A stretch of 12,263 nucleotides of DNA, from NCBI GenBank assembly GCA_016286595.1, contig JAEETR010000222.1, forward strand, positions 1 through 12,263, given 5' to 3'. Below are positions 6,334 through 12,263 of this stretch, one piece after another. The stretch's first letter is position 1; each line of letters begins with the position of its first letter. The translations under genes were made by a program, and so were the position numbers. Below the pieces are notes generated by a model. That model was not told the origin of the DNA, searched no databases, and saw only the letters and a program-made list of their open reading frames with translations. The DNA comes from Oscillospiraceae bacterium. Its GTDB lineage: Bacteria; Bacillota; Clostridia; Oscillospirales; Oscillospiraceae.

Positions 6334-7593
6334 TTATCTTCTGTACTCGAACTCTATTCCGGCGATGCTCACGGTGTCGCCCTCGTTTATGCCCAGCTCC
6401 TCCAGCCGGTCGTAAACGCCCCGGTCCCGGAGGTTGCGGTCGAAGAACATCCGCGACTCGTAGTCGCCGAAGTTGACGTTCGCCACCAGCTTGTCCACCC
6501 AGCCGCCGGTGACGTACCACACGCCGTCCTCCCGGGTGAACTCCGGCTCGGTCTCCGGCGCCTCGGGCTCCACGAAGTCCGGCTCGAAAACGGCTATGGG
6601 CGGCAGCGCGGAGAGCTGTCTGCCCACCTCGTTGATGAGCTCCGTCACGCCCTGATGGGTGGCGGCGGAGATGCGGAACATGGGATAACCCTTCTCAGTG
6701 ACGTACTTTTCAAGTCTGTCCAGGTACTCCGCGTCGGCTATGTCGCACTTGTTGGCGGCCACTATCATGGGCCGGGAGGCGAGAGTCTCGCTGTACTGGC
6801 GAAGCTCGGCGTTGATGGCCTCGAAGTCCTCCACAGGGTCCCGGGCCTCGGAGCCGGAGGCGTCGATCACGTGCACGAGAAGGCGGCACCGGTCCACGTG
6901 GCGCAGGAAGTCATGGCCGAGACCGGCCCCCTCCGACGCGCCCTCTATGATGCCGGGGATATCCGCCATGATGAAGGAACTGCCCTCTCCCAGATACACC
7001 ACGCCCAGGTTGGGGAACAGCGTGGTGAAGTGATAGTTGGCTATCTTGGGCCGGGCCGCCGACACCACGGACAGAAGCGTGGATTTGCCCACGTTGGGGA
7101 AGCCCACCAGTCCCACGTCCGCCAGCAGCTTCAGCTCAAGGATTATCTCCCGCTCAACGCCGTCCTGCCCTGCCCGGGCAAAACGGGGCGCCTGACGGGT
7201 GGGGGTGGCGAAGTGCTGGTTGCCCCAGCCGCCCCGGCCGCCCTTTGCGGCCGTGAAACCCTCTGTGCCGGACAGATCCGCCATGACCGCGCCGGTCTGT
7301 TTGTCCCGCACCACGGTGCCCCGGGGCACCTTGATGATAAGGTCGTCCCCGCCCCTGCCGGTGCAGTTGGAGCCCCGGCCGTTCTCACCGTTCTGGGCCG
7401 TATATTTGCGCTTGTAGCGGAAATCCATCAGCGTGGAGAGGTTGGGGTCGGGCATGAGTATAACGTCGCCGCCCTTGCCGCCGTCGCCGCCGTCGGGTCC
7501 TCCGGCGGCCACGTACTTCTCCCGGTGGAAGGCCACGGCGCCGTCGCCGCCCCGCCCTGCCTTTATATATATCGTAGCTTTATCGACAAACAT
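6334..7593 (-). CDS. obgE: GTPase Obg/CgtA
   Basis: The protein has 419 residues, close to the usual Obg length in Firmicutes. The N-terminal glycine-rich Obg fold covers about 1-158 (KAGRGGDGAVAFHREK, GGPDGGDGGKGGDV, KGGRGGWGN). The G domain follows, with P-loop GFPNVGKST (164-172), the FTTLFPN switch, DIPGIIEGA (G3), NKCD (G4, 281-284) and SA (G5). The C-terminal OCT domain covers about 350-419. Obg binds the large ribosomal subunit and couples assembly to the GTP/ppGpp state. The start is at 7593 (MFVDKATIYI), with AAGGGAG 10 nt upstream. An in-frame ATG at 7632 lies upstream of the predicted transcription start and is rejected. The gene is transcribed alone, with its own promoter and terminator. 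All G motifs look intact. Confidence 0.98.
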   Translation of the reverse strand: MFVDKATIYIKAGRGGDGAVAFHREKYVAAGGPDGGDGGKGGDVILMPDPNLSTLMDFRYKRKYTAQNGENGRGSNCTGRGGDDLIIKVPRGTVVRDKQTGAVMADLSGTEGFTAAKGGRGGWGNQHFATPTRQAPRFARAGQDGVEREIILELKLLADVGLVGFPNVGKSTLLSVVSAARPKIANYHFTTLFPNLGVVYLGEGSSFIMADIPGIIEGASEGAGLGHDFLRHVDRCRLLVHVIDASGSEARDPVEDFEAINAELRQYSETLASRPMIVAANKCDIADAEYLDRLEKYVTEKGYPMFRISAATHQGVTELINEVGRQLSALPPIAVFEPDFVEPEAPETEPEFTREDGVWYVTGGWVDKLVANVNFGDYESRMFFDRNLRDRGVYDRLEELGINEGDTVSIAGIEFEYRR

Positions 7594-7603
7594 CTGTTCT
7601 CTG

Positions 7604-7610
7604 CTCCCTT
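7604..7610 (-). promoter_or_regulatory. Ribosome binding site of obgE
   Basis: The minus strand reads AAGGGAG, 10 nt before the ATG at 7593-7591. The spacing is slightly long but acceptable, and the site supports the start chosen. Confidence 0.65.
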
Positions 7611-7622
7611 CGTATTGCGGGA

Positions 7623-7651
7623 ATTGTATCATAAATGCGGCCGTTTTTCAA
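7623..7651 (-). promoter_or_regulatory. Sigma-A-type promoter of obgE
   Basis: On the minus strand, -35 TTGAAA (7651-7646) and -10 TACAAT (7628-7623) are separated by exactly 17 bp. A TG one base before the -10 makes an extended -10. The predicted start of transcription, about 7616, leaves a leader of roughly 22 nt. Confidence 0.8.
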
Positions 7652-7677
7652 GCGCGAGGCCGCTGTCAAAGCCAATA

Positions 7678-7706
7678 TTGAAAAAAACGCGCCGGAGAAT
7701 TATAAT
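7678..7706 (+). promoter_or_regulatory. Sigma-A-type promoter of the murJ-like operon
   Basis: -35 TTGAAA (7678-7683) and a perfect -10 TATAAT (7701-7706) are separated by 17 bp. Transcription should start near 7713, giving a leader of about 43 nt before GTG 7756. It stands back-to-back with the obgE promoter, the two -35 boxes being 26 bp apart. Confidence 0.85.
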
Positions 7707-7743
7707 AGTATGGTATCATAAGGTAATTATACCCGTTATCAAC

Positions 7744-7749
7744 AGGAGA
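7744..7749 (+). promoter_or_regulatory. Ribosome binding site fixing the GTG start of the murJ-like gene
   Basis: AGGAGA lies 6 nt before GTG 7756. Together with the promoter at 7678-7706 it shows that the open frame extending far upstream, antisense to obgE, is not translated. Confidence 0.75.
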
Positions 7750-7755
7750 AGCGCC

Positions 7756-9312
7756 GTGGAGGACAAAAATTCTCAGCCGGTAAAAACCGTAAGCTTCATA
7801 ATGATAATAACTCTCGTCGGCAAGGTGCTGGGGCTGCTGCGGGACAGGCTCCTGACCGTGAACTACGGCAGCGGCATGGAGGCCAGCGCCTTCTTCACCG
7901 CCAGCAGGATACCGAGGGTGTTTTTCGACACCATCTTTGCCAGCGCCATTTCCGCCAGCTTTATACCCATCTTCTCCGCTTTTCTCAAGAAAAAAGGCAA
8001 AAACGAGGCCATGGGCTTTGCCGGCAACTTCATCACCGTTATGGCGGCGCTGTCCGGCGTGCTCACGGTGCTGGGCGTTATCTTCGCGCCGCAGCTGGCC
8101 CGCTTCTTCGCCGACGGTTACGACGCCCCCACCCTTGCGCTGACGGCAGAGCTGACCCGGGTGATGATGCCCACGGCGCTTTTTACGGCCATAGCCTTCT
8201 CCTTCGTGGGCGTGCTGCAGTCCATGGACGAGTTCAACGTACCCGCCGCCATCAGCGTGGTGTCCAACGCGGCGGTGATAATCTACTACTTTACCCTCAA
8301 CAGGGTGTTCGGAATAAAGGGCCTTGCCGTCACGTTCCTCGCGGCCTGGTTCCTGCAGGCGGCGGTGCAGCTGCCGTCTCTGCGGAAAAAGGGCTTTTTC
8401 TACCGCCCGTCCCTGTCCTTCCGTTCCGAGGGCATGAGGCAGGTCTGGGCGCTGATGCTGCCCGTAATGGTCAGCACCTGGGTGCTGCCCATCAATCAGA
8501 TGATCAACTCCAAGTTCGCCTCCCGCCTGTTCTCCGGCTCCGGAGTGGTGGCCGTGGAGGTGGCGTACAGTCTTTACACGGTCATCGCCGGGGTGTTCAT
8601 CCTCTCCGTGACCAACTATATATTCCCCCGGCTGTCCCGGCAGAATGCCTCCGGTGACAGCGAGGGCTTTGCCGCCACGATAAGGGGTACCATGCACGCG
8701 TCAATGTTCGTGGTGCTGCCCATGGCGGCGGGTCTTGCGGTGATGGCCTCCCCGCTCATCGACTTCATCTACGGCGGCGGTCAGTTCGACGCCCGCTCCG
8801 TATCCATAACCGCCCGGGCTCTGACCTTCATGAGCCCCGGCATGATCGGTTACGCCGCCCAGGCGGTGCTGTGCAGAGTCTACTTCGCCGAGCACAGCGG
8901 CCGTGTCCCCCTCGTCGCCGGGGCTGCGGCCATCGCCGTCAACGCCGCCGTATGCGCCGTCCTCACCCCCCGCATGGACGTGGCGGGGGTGGCCATAGCC
9001 TCCACTCTGTCGTTCCTGGTGAACGCGCTGTGCCTCACCCTGCCCCTGCGCCGCCGCGGCGTCAGCTACGCCGACAGGGCCTTCGCCGCGGACATGGGGA
9101 AGATGCTCATATCCGCCGCCGTGATGGGCGGCGCGGTGTTCGCCCTCTCCCGCCTTCTGGGCAGTGCGGGCAAGCCGGTGCGCCTCATCCTGCCGGTGTG
9201 CGCCGGAGTAATAGTCTATTTCCTCGCCGCCCTCCTGCTCCGGGTGCCGGAGACGGGCATGGTCGTGGGGTTCGTGAAAAAACTCACGGGAAGGAGCTCC
9301 TCGGATGCGTGA
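7756..9312 (+). CDS. murJ: MurJ/MviN-family lipid-linked oligosaccharide flippase
   Basis: The protein has 518 residues from GTG 7756. It is an integral membrane protein of the MOP superfamily with many hydrophobic helices (about 14, as usual for MurJ). The N-terminus carries the family pattern KVLGLLRDRLL, GSGMEASAFFTASRIP and IFASAISASFIPIFSAF; a typical IFPRLS motif lies mid-protein. MurJ moves lipid II across the membrane for peptidoglycan synthesis. Aligned by eye with E. coli MurJ, Arg24 is kept (Arg29 here), but Arg18 is Lys23, Asp39 is Ser44, and the Arg52 and Arg270 positions appear uncharged. It shares an operon with an O-antigen-ligase-type protein and a glycosyltransferase, and its stop overlaps the next start by 8 bp. 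It may therefore flip an envelope glycan precursor rather than, or as well as, lipid II. The family is certain, the substrate is not. Confidence 0.88.
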   Translation: MEDKNSQPVKTVSFIMIITLVGKVLGLLRDRLLTVNYGSGMEASAFFTASRIPRVFFDTIFASAISASFIPIFSAFLKKKGKNEAMGFAGNFITVMAALSGVLTVLGVIFAPQLARFFADGYDAPTLALTAELTRVMMPTALFTAIAFSFVGVLQSMDEFNVPAAISVVSNAAVIIYYFTLNRVFGIKGLAVTFLAAWFLQAAVQLPSLRKKGFFYRPSLSFRSEGMRQVWALMLPVMVSTWVLPINQMINSKFASRLFSGSGVVAVEVAYSLYTVIAGVFILSVTNYIFPRLSRQNASGDSEGFAATIRGTMHASMFVVLPMAAGLAVMASPLIDFIYGGGQFDARSVSITARALTFMSPGMIGYAAQAVLCRVYFAEHSGRVPLVAGAAAIAVNAAVCAVLTPRMDVAGVAIASTLSFLVNALCLTLPLRRRGVSYADRAFAADMGKMLISAAVMGGAVFALSRLLGSAGKPVRLILPVCAGVIVYFLAALLLRVPETGMVVGFVKKLTGRSSSDA

Positions 9313-10732
9313 GATATTTCAAAACAGCGTGATATTCCGGGCCGTCACCGCCGCCGCGGCGTGGATCGACCGCCAGTGGTCGAAGAGCACGGCCGCCGCC
9401 GCCTTCCTTCGGGAAGGCCGGGGCGAGGAGGCGTCCCGGGCGAGCATATTTTTTGCCCTGTGGGAACTTATCCGGCGGATCATATCCTTCATATTTGAAA
9501 AGCTGCGGCTTGAAAAGATATTTACCGGCAGCATCTTCTCCCACCTTTTCTGGTGGTGCGCCGCCGCCGCGGTACTGGCCCCCCTCATCCCCACCATGGC
9601 GCTTATAGCGATCGTGGCTGCGGGATACGTTTCCTTCGTCATAGCGCTGGGACTCGATAATAAATTCGACGTCGTCTGGGCGCCCACCCACAAGTACGTG
9701 CTGATCTTCGCGCTCATCTACGCCATAAGTACCGTGACCTCCGTCAACCGCTCGGCAAGTCTTGCCGGCGGGGCGCTGACGGTGTTCTTCCTTCTTTTTT
9801 CCATCGTGTTCGCCTCCTCCGTAAAGGACCGGCGCCAGCTTGACGCCGTGCTGCGGCTGCTCATGGCCGCGGGGGCGCTGGTGGCGCTGTACGGCATATA
9901 CCAGTACGTCACCGGTGACGCCGGGGCTGACGCCTGGATCGATTCGGACATGTTCTCCACGGTGGAGACGCGGGTATATTCCACCCTTGAAAACCCCAAC
10001 GTGCTGTCGGAGTACCTGCTGCTGGTCATACCGCTGACGGTGTCCGTGTGCATCACGGCCGGGTCGAAACGGCTGCGGGCGGCGTCCGCCGCCGCCGCGG
10101 CGCTGATGGCGTTGTGCATGGTGCTCACCTTCTCCCGGGGCGGCTGGCTGGGCCTTATATTCGCGGCGGCGCTTTTTATGGTGCTGCTGGACCGGCGGAT
10201 GATAGTGGTGGGTCTCGCCGCCGCCGTGGTGCTGGTGTTTTTCCTGCCGGAGACGATAATAAGCCGCTTCACCAGCATAGGAAACCTGTCCGACGGCTCC
10301 ACCTCCTACCGCCTGTACATCTGGATGGGCACTCTCGCCATGCTGAAGGACTACTGGATGTGCGGCATAGGCACCGGCACCGGGGCCTTCACCTCCGTAT
10401 ATCCCGCATACAGCTACAACGCCATCGTGGCGCCCCACGCCCACAACCTCTTCCTGCAGATAACCACCGAGTGCGGCGTGTGGGGCCTTTTGATGCTGCT
10501 GGCGGTGATATTCAGCTTCTTCCGCTGCGTATCCGGCGCCCTGAGCCGGGCGGCGGACAAGAAGGACAGAGTTCTCCTCATCGGCGCGCTGTCCGGCATG
10601 ACCGGCTTTCTCGTGCAGAGCATGACGGACCACTCCTTCTACAACTACCGAGTCACCTTCCTTTTCTGGATATTCACGGCGCTGGGCACCGTAATCGCCC
10701 GGCTCAGCCGCAGCCCGGAGGATGAAAAATGA
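9305..10732 (+). CDS. O-antigen ligase/polymerase family (Wzy_C) membrane protein
   Basis: The protein has 475 residues with many hydrophobic helices. Diagnostic patterns are TLENPNVLSEYLLL (about 227-240), FSRGGWLGL (276-284) before the large outer loop, an Arg-rich stretch with YIWMGTLAMLKDYW then GIGTGTGAF, and HAHNLFLQ..TECGVWG (378-394), near the C-terminal end of the domain. The family joins or ligates lipid-linked glycans outside the membrane. In Gram-positives it usually acts in exopolysaccharide or wall-glycan assembly, or attaches sugars to proteins. A charged, non-hydrophobic segment of about 75 residues precedes the first clear membrane helix. AAGGAG at 9291-9296 lies 8 nt before ATG 9305, which is inside the end of the flippase gene. 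The next gene overlaps by 4 bp. Ligase versus polymerase cannot be told from sequence. Confidence 0.88.
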   Translation: MREIFQNSVIFRAVTAAAAWIDRQWSKSTAAAAFLREGRGEEASRASIFFALWELIRRIISFIFEKLRLEKIFTGSIFSHLFWWCAAAAVLAPLIPTMALIAIVAAGYVSFVIALGLDNKFDVVWAPTHKYVLIFALIYAISTVTSVNRSASLAGGALTVFFLLFSIVFASSVKDRRQLDAVLRLLMAAGALVALYGIYQYVTGDAGADAWIDSDMFSTVETRVYSTLENPNVLSEYLLLVIPLTVSVCITAGSKRLRAASAAAAALMALCMVLTFSRGGWLGLIFAAALFMVLLDRRMIVVGLAAAVVLVFFLPETIISRFTSIGNLSDGSTSYRLYIWMGTLAMLKDYWMCGIGTGTGAFTSVYPAYSYNAIVAPHAHNLFLQITTECGVWGLLMLLAVIFSFFRCVSGALSRAADKKDRVLLIGALSGMTGFLVQSMTDHSFYNYRVTFLFWIFTALGTVIARLSRSPEDEK

Positions 10733-11859
10733 TAAAAGTCCTGAACGTTATAAGCGACACCAACGTGGGCGGCGCGGGCCGCGTGATACTGAACTATCTC
10801 AAGTACCGGGACGCGGCCAATTTCGACGTGTCCGTGGCCCTTCCCCGGGGCAGCGCCCTCATAGAGCGCATCGAGCCCTTCGGCGTGAAGGTCATAGAGG
10901 TGGACGGCATCGCGGACAAGTCCCTGGACTTCGCCGCCATCAGGGAGCTTAAGCGCATTATCCGCGCAGAGGACCCCGACATAGTCCACACCCACGGGTC
11001 CATGTCCGGGCGCATCGCCGCCCGTCAGTGCCGAAAAAAGGTGATATATACCCGCCACTCCGCCTTCCCGGTGAAAAGCTATATGCGGATGGGGCCGGGC
11101 CGTTGGCTCAACAAGCTGGTGAACGAGCACTACGCCGACAGGATAATCGCCGTGTCCCCCGCCTGCGCCGACAACCTCACCGACGGGGGCATATCCAAAA
11201 ACAGGATAGATATCGTGATGAACGGCGTGGAGCCGGTGACGCCTCCGACGCCGGAGGAAAACGCGCTGTTCCGGTCAAGCCTCGGTCTCGGCGACGGCGA
11301 TTTCACGGCCGGTATCCTGGCCCGCATCGAGGATTACAAGGGCCACATTGACATACTGCGGGCCGTCAGTCTCCTGCGCGACAGAGGCGTGGACGTAAAG
11401 CTCCTCATCGCCGGCACTGGCGGCTACGAGGAGGAGGTCCGTTTTGCATGCAAGGCTTTCGGTCTGGAGGACCGGGTCATATTCCTGGGCTTCGTCACCG
11501 ACGTCGCCCCGGTGCTGGGGGCCATAGACGTGCAGCTCAACGCCTCCTACGGCACCGAGGCCACCAGCCTGTCCCTGCTGGAGGGGTTCAGCATGGGCGT
11601 ACCGGCGGTGGTCAGCGACTACGGCGGCAATCCCTGGCTGGTGGAGGACGGCGTGAACGGCCTCATCTTCCCCACGAGGGACTACACCGCCATGGCGGAC
11701 GCTCTTCAGAAGCTGGTCAGGGACCCCCAGGCGCTGACGGAGATGGGCCTTGCCGCGAAAAACACCTACAACGACAAGTTTACCGGCGAGCATTTTGCCC
11801 GGAGCATCGAGGAGATATACACCGCCGTAACGGAGGGGAAAAAGCATGGAAAAAAGTAA
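10729..11859 (+). CDS. Family 4 (GT-B) glycosyltransferase
   Basis: The protein has 376 residues with no membrane helix, so it should act on the inner face of the membrane. The N-terminal Rossmann half has the glycine loop NVGGAGRVILNYL (about 12-24) and DIVHTHG (84-90). The C-terminal half has ARIEDYKGH (Arg199, Lys204, donor phosphate contacts) and the retaining EX7E motif at Glu277-Glu285 (EATSLSLLEGFSMG). GVPAVVSDYGGNPWLVEDG then closes the nucleotide-sugar pocket. Such enzymes add a sugar from UDP-, GDP- or ADP-donors to a lipid-linked or other acceptor; donor and acceptor are unknown. GGAGG at 10717-10721 lies 7 nt before ATG 10729, and the start overlaps the previous stop as ATGA, so translation is coupled. 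Probable role: a step in the glycan exported by the flippase and joined by the ligase-like protein. Confidence 0.92.
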   Translation: MIKVLNVISDTNVGGAGRVILNYLKYRDAANFDVSVALPRGSALIERIEPFGVKVIEVDGIADKSLDFAAIRELKRIIRAEDPDIVHTHGSMSGRIAARQCRKKVIYTRHSAFPVKSYMRMGPGRWLNKLVNEHYADRIIAVSPACADNLTDGGISKNRIDIVMNGVEPVTPPTPEENALFRSSLGLGDGDFTAGILARIEDYKGHIDILRAVSLLRDRGVDVKLLIAGTGGYEEEVRFACKAFGLEDRVIFLGFVTDVAPVLGAIDVQLNASYGTEATSLSLLEGFSMGVPAVVSDYGGNPWLVEDGVNGLIFPTRDYTAMADALQKLVRDPQALTEMGLAAKNTYNDKFTGEHFARSIEEIYTAVTEGKKHGKK

Positions 11860-12263
11860 AGGAAAGATTTTCGGCAGGATATTCAATCTCTTTGATATCA
11901 TCCTGCTCGTCATAATCGCGGCGCTGGCCCTGCTGCTGATACTCAGCCGCGGCGGCAAGGGCGAGAGCGGCCCCGTCGGCACCAGCGGCACCATAGAATA
12001 CACGGTGGAGTTCACCAATCTGGTGGGCGACTCCGCGTATTCCATCCAGCCGGGCCAGCACCTGACGGACAAGATAAAAAAGTACGACATCGGCACCGTG
12101 GTCAGCGTGGACGTGCACCCCAACCGCAGGCAGATCCTGGACTACTACGACGAGACGCTGCGGGACGCGCAGTCCGACTTCACCAACTCCGCCACGGTTG
12201 TGATCACCGCCCCCTGCGTTGAGACGGACGCCTCCGTCACCATAGGCGGCGGCTACGTGCTCA
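11846..12263 (+). CDS. DUF4330-like single-pass membrane protein (3' end outside window)
   Basis: 139 residues are visible and the frame is still open at the right edge. The N-terminus KGKIFGRIFNLFDIILL is a basic stretch leading into one membrane helix (about 15-34). A Gly/Ser linker and a beta-rich outer domain follow, containing PGQHLTDKIKKYDIGTVVSV. This matches my memory of the DUF4330 family, whose members often begin with a similar GxIFGxxNxxD stretch and have no assigned function. GGAGGGG (11832-11838) lies 7 nt before ATG 11846, and the gene overlaps the glycosyltransferase by 14 bp, so it belongs to the same operon. It could be an accessory or anchoring subunit of the glycan export machinery (inference). 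Confidence 0.72.
   Translation, partial: MEKSKGKIFGRIFNLFDIILLVIIAALALLLILSRGGKGESGPVGTSGTIEYTVEFTNLVGDSAYSIQPGQHLTDKIKKYDIGTVVSVDVHPNRRQILDYYDETLRDAQSDFTNSATVVITAPCVETDASVTIGGGYVL

Larger units (their letters stand above)
7594..7755. other. Divergent control region between obgE and murJ-like gene
   Basis: This 162-bp intergenic region is the largest in the window. It is visibly more AT-rich than its surroundings and holds the two back-to-back promoters and ribosome sites listed separately. I see no clear operator palindrome or riboswitch fold in it. Confidence 0.7.

Noticed and set aside
5291..6520. A minus-strand frame of about 400 residues opposite the TasA-like gene
   Set aside because: It would span the terminator and overlap the 3' end of obgE in another frame, and the product shows only low-complexity Val/Gly/His sequence.
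7630..7632. ATG at 7632 (minus) as the obgE start
   Set aside because: It lies upstream of the -10 box and predicted transcription start and adds 13 residues not found in Obg proteins.
7641..7669. A perfect minus-strand TTGACA at 7669-7664 as an obgE -35 box
   Set aside because: At 17 bp the downstream hexamer is AAACGG, not a -10 box; the TTGAAA/TACAAT pair fits far better.
6139..7755. A long plus-strand open frame running into the murJ-like gene from the left
   Set aside because: It crosses the terminator at 6290-6323 and lies antisense to intact obgE. The promoter at 7678-7706 and ribosome site at 7744 place the true start at GTG 7756.

Overview
The window is a GC-rich stretch of what looks like a Gram-positive (Firmicutes/Clostridia) chromosome, most likely a gut Oscillospiraceae/Ruminococcaceae-type bacterium. 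The grounds are a SipW-type signal peptidase beside a TasA/camelysin-like surface protein, a PAS/HD-GYP protein of clostridial style, Obg with a C-terminal OCT domain, strong GGAGG-type ribosome sites, several GTG starts, and frequent ATA isoleucine codons despite the high GC. The lineage is inference; no rRNA or tRNA is present. The window is densely coding, with no gap above about 165 bases.

Left block, 1-6280, all on the plus strand with gaps of 46 bases or less. It holds: (1) the 3' part of an Ala/Glu-rich coiled-coil protein built from a 186-residue internal tandem repeat containing 11-residue repeats; (2) a SipW-like (Ser-His) signal peptidase with a long acidic cytoplasmic tail; (3) a three-PAS-like plus HD-GYP cyclic-di-GMP phosphodiesterase; (4) a PilZ/YcgR-like cyclic-di-GMP receptor; (5) a single-pass membrane protein whose outer domain resembles SipW-dependent TasA-like proteins. 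The block ends in a strong bidirectional terminator (6290-6323). This looks like one operon joining second-messenger signalling to assembly or processing of a surface or matrix protein. It is the most unusual part of the window.

Centre, 6334-7755. obgE (ribosome-assembly GTPase) lies on the minus strand, converging on the left block at the shared terminator. Its promoter is back-to-back with that of a murJ-like gene; both read TTGAAA-17 bp-TATAAT/TACAAT.

Right block, 7756-12263, plus strand, every junction overlapping: a MurJ/MviN-family lipid-linked-oligosaccharide flippase, an O-antigen ligase/polymerase-family membrane protein, a GT4 glycosyltransferase, and the start of a DUF4330-like membrane protein cut by the window edge. 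Together they look like a cell-envelope polysaccharide operon. The MurJ-family protein lacks several charged residues that E. coli MurJ needs, so its substrate may be an envelope glycan precursor other than lipid II.
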